From NCBI RefSeq assembly GCF_001885905.1, contig NZ_JXKM01000015.1, positions 1 to 56,488 on the forward strand: DNA of 56,488 nucleotides, written 5' to 3'. The notes below the pieces were generated by a model that was given only the letters and a program-made list of their open reading frames with translations, did not search any database and was not told the DNA's origin. The position numbers and the translations under genes were made by a program. The DNA is from Enterococcus devriesei. Its GTDB lineage: Bacteria; Bacillota; Bacilli; Lactobacillales; Enterococcaceae. Of the stretch, positions 8,472 through 15,177 are shown piece by piece (the stretch's first letter is position 1; every line of letters starts with the position of its first letter).

Positions 8472-8574
8472 GTCGGTGTGATACACTGACTATGGCAACT
8501 TGATGGGTCAGTTGTCGCTGACTTCTCAAGGCTCTATGTTCTGGTGACTGCCAGAATGTAGAGTGCCTTTTTTA
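8472..8574 (+). ncRNA. Candidate structured small RNA, about 100 nt
   Basis: A plus-strand promoter is followed by about 100 bases with no coding frame but several hairpins: GAAGTC/GACTTC as a long outer stem with inner GTGT/ACAC and CAACT/AGTTG stems, and a strong terminator (8530-8544 pairing with 8551-8567, then T6). It is transcribed opposite to, and overlapping, the leader expected from the minus-strand promoter at 8600-8628, so it could be an antisense regulator of the CAT/PTS operon. I cannot assign it to a known RNA family. Confidence 0.5.
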
Positions 8575-8599
8575 TTTGATTAATTAAATATCTGAGTCC

Positions 8600-8628
8600 A
8601 TTTTATTGAAAGCGGATTATCTTGTCAA
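8600..8628 (-). promoter_or_regulatory. Consensus promoter reading toward the CAT gene
   Basis: On the minus strand TTGACA (8628-8623), 17 bases, TAAAAT (8605-8600). It is the best promoter upstream of the CAT-rarD-PTS-M81 operon and would give a leader of about 335 bases containing the terminator at 8347-8384. Confidence 0.65.
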
Positions 8629-8695
8629 GCGAACAAAATATTTTTTTGATACTGAATAATAAAGAGCTGTTGATTCAAGTATAGTTACAATATAA

Positions 8696-8741
8696 AGAAC
8701 TGAGTCCTCTATCAATCATAGGACTCAGTTCTCTACTTTTT
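8696..8741. terminator. Bidirectional terminator after the NmrA-like gene
   Basis: A perfect 13-base inverted repeat, AGAACTGAGTCCT (8696-8708) and AGGACTCAGTTCT (8720-8732). T-rich sequence follows on both strands. It separates the NmrA-like gene from the CAT operon. Confidence 0.8.
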
Positions 8742-8756
8742 TGAAAATAATCGTTG

Positions 8757-9620
8757 CTATTCTTTCCGATAATGCTTCTCCAAAAATTCCTCCATCGTCT
8801 CCGCTTCATGTCCAGTGATTTTTTGAAAATCATCCGATACGTCACTCAACAAGCCCATCGCACCACCACGATACATCGATGAAAGTTCTTCGCTATCGCC
8901 ATCGGATTCGTAGATTTCTGAGAATTCTTCCAATGTGACGGGTTCATAACCGATTTTTTCACCGGTCACATTCGTCATGAGCTCCCCCAATCGATCCATT
9001 GTATAAGGTTCTTTTTGGCTTAGTAGATAGGTTTGACCTTGGTCTCTCAGTGCTGGGTTGAGAGCCAGCTGTACGATTGCTTCGGCGCTATTGTCTAAGG
9101 AGATGAAGCTCAGGGCTTCTTTGCCCACGGGATAGATCAGCTTTTCTCGTTGGATCAATTCAGGCAAATAAGGAATCAACGGATCGGCGTATAATGCGTT
9201 TTTTACTACGGCATATTCTAAGCCGGAAGAAGCCAAGCGCCGGGGTGCATAGCCGTAATAAGGCGACATCACAAATGGGTTGTTTTCTTGATCTGCGAAG
9301 AAACTGACGAAAATAATCTTTTTGACCTTGGCTTGTTTGACAGCCTTCAAGGTATTTTCTAACTCATGGACTCTCTGTTCTACAAGGTAGGTCTTACTAG
9401 GGACGTAAATCAGCAGATCGGTTCCTTCCAAAGCAGCGGTCATGCTGTCAACATCTAGATAATCGCCTTGGCGAATCTCGATCCCTTGTTTTTCCAAAGC
9501 AGTTGCTTTACTGAGAGTATGCACAATCGCGCGCAATTCATCTGTTGCGACTTGTTGGGATAATTGGGCGATGATCCGACTGCCTAGATTCCCGGTAGCG
9601 CCTGTCACAGTGTATTTCAT
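8757..9620 (-). CDS. NmrA-like / QorB-type NAD(P)-binding protein
   Basis: 287 residues. The N-terminal Rossmann motif TGATGNLGSR (residues 6-15) binds NAD(P). The protein belongs to the atypical SDR group of NmrA/QOR2-like proteins, with a C-terminal helical cap, and lacks an obvious YxxxK catalytic pair (it has YYGYAPRR near residue 124). Members act as redox sensors or quinone reductases; the substrate here is unknown. The start chosen has GGAGGAAG eight bases upstream. A terminator lies on each side, so the gene is probably monocistronic. Confidence 0.8.
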   Translation of the reverse strand: MKYTVTGATGNLGSRIIAQLSQQVATDELRAIVHTLSKATALEKQGIEIRQGDYLDVDSMTAALEGTDLLIYVPSKTYLVEQRVHELENTLKAVKQAKVKKIIFVSFFADQENNPFVMSPYYGYAPRRLASSGLEYAVVKNALYADPLIPYLPELIQREKLIYPVGKEALSFISLDNSAEAIVQLALNPALRDQGQTYLLSQKEPYTMDRLGELMTNVTGEKIGYEPVTLEEFSEIYESDGDSEELSSMYRGGAMGLLSDVSDDFQKITGHEAETMEEFLEKHYRKE

Positions 9621-9790
9621 AGATCTTCCTCCATTCACGTTTTGCTTACAAAATCAGTCTAATGACCTTTTGCAACAAGCGCAACTATCTGGTTTGCGGA
9701 GGAACAACCGTCAATTATCTCGATTTAAATCAGATTATTTCCCTCCCATATACGCTTCTCTCCTTAACTTTAAGTAACGAAACGCGCAAA

Positions 9791-9831
9791 AAAAGCAATG
9801 GATTTCTGTTTGGCTCACGCCAGTCCATTGC
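9791..9831 (-). terminator. Intrinsic terminator of the stefin-like gene
   Basis: GCAATGGA (9795-9802) pairs with TCCATTGC (9824-9831), with a nested TGGC/GCCA stem. On the minus strand a T7 run follows. Confidence 0.8.
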
Positions 9832-9844
9832 TTGTTTTCGTTTT

Positions 9845-10159
9845 TTAGGCTGATAATCGAAAGGCTTCACTATGTGGTGTCTCGAACTCGAAGGGATGTG
9901 CTTCGACCAATGAGACTTCATCTTCCGGGCTTTGATAAATTTTATAGACCGTCAGCACTTCATCGCCCTTTGTTTCAGGAACTTCAACTCTGCAAAGAAT
10001 CCAAAAGTTGGTTCCGACGACTTCCTCGGTTCCTAATAAAGCAAAGGGGGTCGCCTTGCTCTTGTCCAATAAAGTCGCTCGTGCGGCTTCGACTAATTTT
10101 TTGTGTTCAGCAGTAATCGTAGGCACTGCTGGAATAGCGATATCTTCCATTCTCATCAT
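9845..10159 (-). CDS. Small stefin/cystatin-like protein
   Basis: 104 residues, no signal peptide. The layout resembles type 1 cystatins (stefins): a short N-terminal segment, one long helix (residues 16-31, TAEHKKLVEAARATLL), then a strand with GTEEVVGTNFWILCRVEV (residues 43-60) at the place of the stefin QVVAGTNY strand, and VYKIYQSPEDEVSLVEA matching the next strand and second hairpin. The QxVxG motif appears as EEVVG, with Val and Gly kept and Gln replaced by Glu. Stefins inhibit papain-type cysteine proteases inside cells. Whether this one inhibits anything is open; it may share only the fold. It has its own promoter and terminator. Confidence 0.55.
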   Translation of the reverse strand: MMRMEDIAIPAVPTITAEHKKLVEAARATLLDKSKATPFALLGTEEVVGTNFWILCRVEVPETKGDEVLTVYKIYQSPEDEVSLVEAHPFEFETPHSEAFRLSA

Positions 10160-10214
10160 AAATGTTTCCCTCCTTAGAATTTAATTACAAAACGATTAGA
10201 ATCAATACTATAAG

Positions 10215-10241
10215 ATTATAACAATTCTAAAGAAACATCAA
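10215..10241 (-). promoter_or_regulatory. Promoter of the stefin-like gene
   Basis: On the minus strand TTGATG (10241-10236), 15 bases, then TATAAT (10220-10215) preceded by TGT, an extended -10. The spacing is short, which the extended -10 can compensate. Confidence 0.5.
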
Positions 10242-10528
10242 TCAAAACGTTAGTTATAAAAAAACATTTTTCATAAGAGCATATTTTCGACCTAAAAATA
10301 AGTCTATTCCCAATAAAATCCTATCATTGTGAGTATTTATTAAATATAATGAAACACCTAGATTAATCAAAACCTCAACTATAAATAACATAAGTGTTTT
10401 AACTTCTTACCTTACTGGATACAATTTAGGAAGCAGATTTTGGCAATGATTTAGAGTAAATAAATTTTTCCAGCACTAGTAAAAAATTCTGATATTCTTT
10501 CTATAAATACTTCAAATAGCGAATAGAC
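10242..10528. other. AT-rich intergenic spacer, nothing identified
   Basis: Between the promoter of the stefin-like gene and the terminator of the DUF2877 operon I see no ribosome site with an open frame, no repeat and no transposase fragment. Confidence 0.5.
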
Positions 10529-10565
10529 AAAAAAATACCGATCCAACTTATTCAAATTGGATCGG
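10529..10565 (-). terminator. Terminator of the carbamoyl-catabolism operon
   Basis: CCGATCCAA (10538-10546) pairs with TTGGATCGG (10557-10565). On the minus strand TATTTTTTT follows. It ends the five-gene operon 10621-18171. Confidence 0.85.
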
Positions 10566-10620
10566 CTAGTACAAGAGAAAGACCATTGCCTTTCTTCAAT
10601 TTGTGAAACTGAAGCTATCG

Positions 10621-11451
10621 TTATTTATTTCCCATAAGAGCTGTGACCCCTAAAAAAAGTCCATAACAGCTATCGCTGCCAGAAGTATGCCCTATCGCTA
10701 AAATGGCTTTCACTAACTGATTTAATTCGTTATAAGGGAGCTCCTCCTCTAATCCATTCCGCAACTCAATAAATGGTGAGCTAACATAACCAAGAAGCAA
10801 CGCTGATAGATAGTTCCAGCTAACATCAGTTGTAAAACGGTTCATTTTATGCAATTGCAATTCTAATACTTGATAAAATTTATGCTGGTATAGCTTAAGT
10901 ATAAACAAATAGCCCATTAATAAATCATCTCCGCTAGGGGTTAACCCTTTGCCTCGACCTACAAAATATTCTACTAACGCCAGCCACTTCTCGTCGTCCA
11001 TTTCAGGATTCTGCAAGAAATCAAAATACATTCGTTCTCTATTTCCACCAGGTAAACCTAGTCGCTTCTCTAATTGTTTCGTAGTCAAAATTTCTTTTAG
11101 CATCATGACTGTCGCCATGTTAGGTTCAATGGCTCCTATGTTTAATGGTACTATTTGGATATCAGAAAAGGATAACCGCTTGATTCCTACCTGACTGTAT
11201 ATCACCAGTGATTGTTGAGTGAGTCTTACTACATTTCCTTGCTGACAAAATGGGCGAATTTCTTGAAAAACAGGTGGTGACAACTGTACACCGAAACTAG
11301 ACAAAAAATTCCCCGATGCTGATAAATTTATCAAATGTTCATTGACCATCAAGTTGAGTGACTGTTTAAAGACACTATGAATTTTTCCCATCTTCCCAAA
11401 ATGATCCAAAGTTGAAAGATAGGAGCTTATTCTGGCTTGTTTTTTGTCCAT
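10621..11451 (-). CDS. allH: DUF2877 protein, AllH/YlbF-like carbamoyltransferase subunit
   Basis: 276 residues of the DUF2877 family, with the conserved blocks GRGKGLTPSGDDLLMGYL (near residue 167) and GHTSGSDSCYGLFLG (near 253). E. coli YlbF (AllH) of this family works with FdrA (AllF) and YlbE (AllG) as an oxamate carbamoyltransferase. It is the last gene of the operon, 77 bases after the amidohydrolase. Together with the FdrA-YlbE fusion it supplies all three parts of that enzyme here. The symbol rests on family and context; the substrate is not shown. Confidence 0.75.
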   Translation of the reverse strand: MDKKQARISSYLSTLDHFGKMGKIHSVFKQSLNLMVNEHLINLSASGNFLSSFGVQLSPPVFQEIRPFCQQGNVVRLTQQSLVIYSQVGIKRLSFSDIQIVPLNIGAIEPNMATVMMLKEILTTKQLEKRLGLPGGNRERMYFDFLQNPEMDDEKWLALVEYFVGRGKGLTPSGDDLLMGYLFILKLYQHKFYQVLELQLHKMNRFTTDVSWNYLSALLLGYVSSPFIELRNGLEEELPYNELNQLVKAILAIGHTSGSDSCYGLFLGVTALMGNK

Positions 11452-11527
11452 AAACTTTTCTCCCGATTGTTTCTATCTTTTTACCTAATCTTAAACAAAG
11501 TCAGATTAAATCTGCCTTTATCAAAAA

Positions 11528-12751
11528 TTATTTTAAAATACTCACGTGATGGTCTACTTTTACTGTAATCCGGCCATTCTTAATAACATACAACCGTTCT
11601 GGTATATCAATGACAGCATCTGCCTTAACTTTAGTGTCCAATAAAACCAAGTCAGCCTTTTTGCCTACACTGATACCATAATCAGTTAAACCCAATGCTT
11701 TTGCAGGATTTTCTGTAATCATTGGAAGAACCGTCGGCAAATCATCCGCTCCGCCTAAATGGCCTACTGGCACAGCTAGCATCGCAATTTGGAACAAATC
11801 GCCATTTCCATAGGGTGTGAAGGCATTTCGAATATTATTCGTTGCTAAACAAATATTGACTCCACCATCTCTTAACTTGCGAATCGGTGTAACTGCGCGT
11901 CGAACATTATACTCATCCTTGCGGGCACCTAAGTGCAGATCAGTTGCAGGCAGCGGCATCACATTGATTTTTGCTTCTGCCATTTTTTTAATCACACGAT
12001 CCAATTGTTCTTTTGGCATCGCATGCAGTGCTGTCAAATGCCCCACTGACACACGTCCTTGATAACCTTCCTCAATCGTTTTTTCACATAAATATTCGAT
12101 TGAAGTATTGTCCGCCTCATCTGCAAAATCTTGATGCAAGTCAATATCTTTGTCATATTTCTTCGCGATTTCGAAAATCAAATCAATATGATCATTCGCC
12201 GGCGCGTCATTGTAAGGTATACCGCCAACAACATCGGCACCCATTTCCATCGCCTCATACATCATTTTATCAGTACCAGGTGCTTTAAAAATCCCTTCTT
12301 GAGGAAATGCGACCACCTGCATATCAATCAAATCTTTGTATTCTTCTTTTAATTTCATGATCATATTAAAGCCAGTGAACCCTTGTGCCGGATCAAATTC
12401 AGAATGGGTTCTTACAGTCGTCGCTCCACGGCGGATAATCATTTCCAAAGCTTGCTTCGCCCGAGTATAGACATCTTCTTCTGTGAAAGTCGGCTTCAGC
12501 TTTGCGGTTACTTGAATCGCTTCTTTTAGTGTTCCCGACTTGTTTGGTTCACGATCGGCAATCAGTGCTTTATCTAAATGAATATGACTTTCTACCAACC
12601 CAGGAATCAATACTCGTCCGTTCGCTTCAATCACTTCTTTAGCAGAATCTTTGATTTCAGGGGCGATCTCAACAATTTTTCCTTGATCGATTGCGATATC
12701 CTGTAAGGCTTCACCATCATTTAATCTTGCTTGTTTGATCAATAAATCCAT
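11528..12751 (-). CDS. Cytosine-deaminase-like amidohydrolase
   Basis: 407 residues of the CodA/AtzC-like branch of the amidohydrolase superfamily. Metal-binding HxH is in VESHIHLDKAL (near residue 58), further His in DLHQDFADEAD and SVGHLTALH. At the position of the CodA Asp-Asp pair (GHDDV) this protein has ATNNI, so the usual Asp ligand is Asn. Reactions in the group are deamination or ring opening of cyclic amides. It lies between the permease and DUF2877 genes, so it probably prepares the carbamoyl substrate of the operon. The start has AAGGAG eight bases upstream; an earlier GTG overlaps that site. Confidence 0.8.
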   Translation of the reverse strand: MDLLIKQARLNDGEALQDIAIDQGKIVEIAPEIKDSAKEVIEANGRVLIPGLVESHIHLDKALIADREPNKSGTLKEAIQVTAKLKPTFTEEDVYTRAKQALEMIIRRGATTVRTHSEFDPAQGFTGFNMIMKLKEEYKDLIDMQVVAFPQEGIFKAPGTDKMMYEAMEMGADVVGGIPYNDAPANDHIDLIFEIAKKYDKDIDLHQDFADEADNTSIEYLCEKTIEEGYQGRVSVGHLTALHAMPKEQLDRVIKKMAEAKINVMPLPATDLHLGARKDEYNVRRAVTPIRKLRDGGVNICLATNNIRNAFTPYGNGDLFQIAMLAVPVGHLGGADDLPTVLPMITENPAKALGLTDYGISVGKKADLVLLDTKVKADAVIDIPERLYVIKNGRITVKVDHHVSILK

Positions 12752-12846
12752 TCTTTCCACTCCTTATTCAACTTAATGTATTCATTTCTATACTGTATAA
12801 CATCAATTTTGACGATTCGTTTATTCAGACCTTAACAGATGTTTAC

Positions 12847-14205
12847 TTAACCAAAGAATAGGCCGATTACTAAAAGTAAAACGGAGGCTAAACTCAACCA
12901 TTTTATGTTTCCTTTTACTACATCCAAAATTGGAATTTGGAAACCTGATGACAATGCCTGCATTGTAATATTTACGAAGCTCATTTGACTTCCTAAGCCA
13001 ACGCCCATCGTAACAAAACCTAAAGCTAATGGTGGGAATCCTAGTGAAACAGCTACCGGCAAGACTAAGGTTAGGACTGAACCGACATAAGCTCCCGCGG
13101 GAACGCCAATCAATACGCCGGTTAAAATTGCTACAGGAACAACAACAAATTCAGGCGCATTTTGGGCAACTCCTGCAATAACCGCAAAAGTTCCCGTTTG
13201 GGCAATGACATTAATGAAGGCTAAGAAAATCCCTACTTGGAACAAGCGCGTTAGGATATATGTTGAGCCATCTACCATCGCTTCGACGGATTGGTTCATC
13301 GTAAAATCGGTACAGATAAAGACCAGCGCTAAAGTTAGGATCATATAGACCAAAGGTGTAAAAAAGGCAAAGCCGATTAAATCATTAATGATCGGTCCAA
13401 AGATTACGGCAAAGAGTAAAAAGATTGCTGGTAACGTCAGCTTGAATAATTCTCCATTTGTTTTCTTATCAAACTCATCATCTGTAGTCTCTTTGAAACC
13501 AATCTTCCGGCGCTTTGTCCCCCAGAAAGCCAGAACAATAGCCAAAACAACAAAAATCAACCAATAAGGACGCATGATTGAAACATAGTTGCCAACACTT
13601 ACATCTCCCAGTTTAGAAACAATACTTGATTCTAATGAAGCCGGAGAAGTCGTAAAAGAGACTGCTGCGGAAAGTGACATAGCCGCAATTAACTCTGGCA
13701 CTACCCCAACTGCAGCAAAAGCTAATGGTGCAATAACCATGGCACTCCCGCCGCCAATTCCTGACATATAAGTTGCCGCCGCTAATAAGATAACAATGAA
13801 GGCTGATACATACTCAACCTTCCCTTTTGTTCCTCGTTTTGCCAAAGTTAGAGCAGCTGTATAACTGCCGGCTTTAAAAACTGCCATGGCAACAGCAGAA
13901 TTAATGATCGGAACGGTAATGCTCAACATAGATGGAATTGTTTCCAACAACTGTGCATTCGCATCCATCAGACTGACACCGCCAATCAGCATCGCTAAAA
14001 CCCCCGCGACTAATCCGGCGATAATCATATCTACTTTCAAAAATAATAGAACCAACACTAAGATCAGTGGAACAATTACTAATAGTGCTTGAAAACCGGT
14101 CGGCGCCGTCACTTTATCTAGTGCCTCTGCGGCATATGCGTTGATTCCTGATGTTGCACCTACCAGCAACATCAGGAAAAAAAGCGTAATTTTTCGTTTC
14201 ATCAT
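12847..14205 (-). CDS. Ion-transporter-superfamily permease (substrate unknown)
   Basis: 452 residues with about 11-12 membrane spans, of the GntP/DcuC/citrate-type ion transporter superfamily. Repeated glycine-rich loops (SGIGGGSAMVIAPLAF, PAGAYVGSVLTLVLPVA) and SFTTSPASLESS are consistent with re-entrant loops. The first 26 residues look like a signal peptide ending AYA, which is unusual for this superfamily. It lies between carbamate kinase and the amidohydrolase, so it likely imports the operon's substrate. The ribosome site GAGAGGGG precedes two consecutive ATGs, of which the second is better spaced. Confidence 0.75.
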   Translation of the reverse strand: MMKRKITLFFLMLLVGATSGINAYAAEALDKVTAPTGFQALLVIVPLILVLVLLFLKVDMIIAGLVAGVLAMLIGGVSLMDANAQLLETIPSMLSITVPIINSAVAMAVFKAGSYTAALTLAKRGTKGKVEYVSAFIVILLAAATYMSGIGGGSAMVIAPLAFAAVGVVPELIAAMSLSAAVSFTTSPASLESSIVSKLGDVSVGNYVSIMRPYWLIFVVLAIVLAFWGTKRRKIGFKETTDDEFDKKTNGELFKLTLPAIFLLFAVIFGPIINDLIGFAFFTPLVYMILTLALVFICTDFTMNQSVEAMVDGSTYILTRLFQVGIFLAFINVIAQTGTFAVIAGVAQNAPEFVVVPVAILTGVLIGVPAGAYVGSVLTLVLPVAVSLGFPPLALGFVTMGVGLGSQMSFVNITMQALSSGFQIPILDVVKGNIKWLSLASVLLLVIGLFFG

Positions 14206-14226
14206 TAGACCCCTCTCTCATTTCTA

Positions 14227-15162
14227 TTAGCAAACAATTCTTGTACCGAAGCCTTCTACGATATTACTTAAGTTTTCAATTGAGGTAATCACAGCTTCAC
14301 GTTTTCGACTTTCTTGAACAAAATCAATAGCAGATTCAACTTTTGGCAGCATACTTCCAGGAGGAAATTGATCCTCCTGAATATATTGCTTCGCTTCACC
14401 GATGGTTAACTTTTCTAATTTCTTCTGGTTCGGCTGATTGTAGTTAATGTAAATATTATCGACTCCGGTTAAAATAATTAAACGATCTGCATTAATTTCT
14501 TTGGCTAAGTGATTCGCAGATAAATCCTTATCAATCACCGCTTCAACCCCTTCAAATTCTCCTAGTGCATTTTTCGCAACAGGAATCCCGCCACCACCAA
14601 CACAAATCGTAATAATACCTGCATCCACTAATGAAAGAATCGCTTCTTTTTCAATGATTCGTTTAGGTTTCGGAGAAGCAATCACTTTCCGATATCCTCG
14701 GCCAGAATCTTCTTGATAAAGACCATCACCATTAGCCATTTTTCTTTTGGCTTCTTCACTAGTATAGAAGGGGCCGATTGGTTTCGTCGGTGTCTCAAAA
14801 GACGGATCATTTGCATCCACTTCTACTTGTGTGATGACACTAACCACATTTTTGTGCATATTTCGTTTTTGTAGTTCATTCTGAATCGCTTGTTGAATCC
14901 AGTAGCCAATGCTGCCTTCGGTCATTGCCACATTTGAATCCAGCTTCATCATTGGAGTTTTTTCGGAATCCCCGGCTTTTTGCTGGATCAGCAAATTACC
15001 GACCTGAGGACCATTTCCGTGGCAAATGACCACTTGCTCTCCCAATTCAATAAACTCAATAATGTCTGACGCAACTTTTCGTACGACCCCCTTTTGTCCT
15101 TCGTCAGTTGGAATTTTATCTAAAATGGCGTTTCCGCCTAAAGCAATCACATTTAATCCCAT
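14227..15162 (-). CDS. arcC: Carbamate kinase
   Basis: 311 residues, the usual length. N-terminal ALGGNAI binds phosphate, GNGPQVGNL is conserved, and ICVGGGGIPV and EAVIDKDLSA match the family. It converts carbamoyl phosphate and ADP to ATP, CO2 and ammonia. It follows the FdrA-YlbE fusion by 15 bases, so the carbamoyl phosphate made by that enzyme is spent here to make ATP. No arginine deiminase or ornithine transcarbamylase genes are nearby, so this is a catabolic kinase dedicated to this operon rather than to the ADI pathway. Confidence 0.95.
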   Translation of the reverse strand: MGLNVIALGGNAILDKIPTDEGQKGVVRKVASDIIEFIELGEQVVICHGNGPQVGNLLIQQKAGDSEKTPMMKLDSNVAMTEGSIGYWIQQAIQNELQKRNMHKNVVSVITQVEVDANDPSFETPTKPIGPFYTSEEAKRKMANGDGLYQEDSGRGYRKVIASPKPKRIIEKEAILSLVDAGIITICVGGGGIPVAKNALGEFEGVEAVIDKDLSANHLAKEINADRLIILTGVDNIYINYNQPNQKKLEKLTIGEAKQYIQEDQFPPGSMLPKVESAIDFVQESRKREAVITSIENLSNIVEGFGTRIVC

Positions 15163-15177
15163 TGATTCGATCCTTTC

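Noticed and set aside
14227-15162. Arginine deiminase pathway
   Set aside because: Only carbamate kinase is present; the neighbours are FdrA-YlbE and an amidohydrolase, not arcA or arcB.
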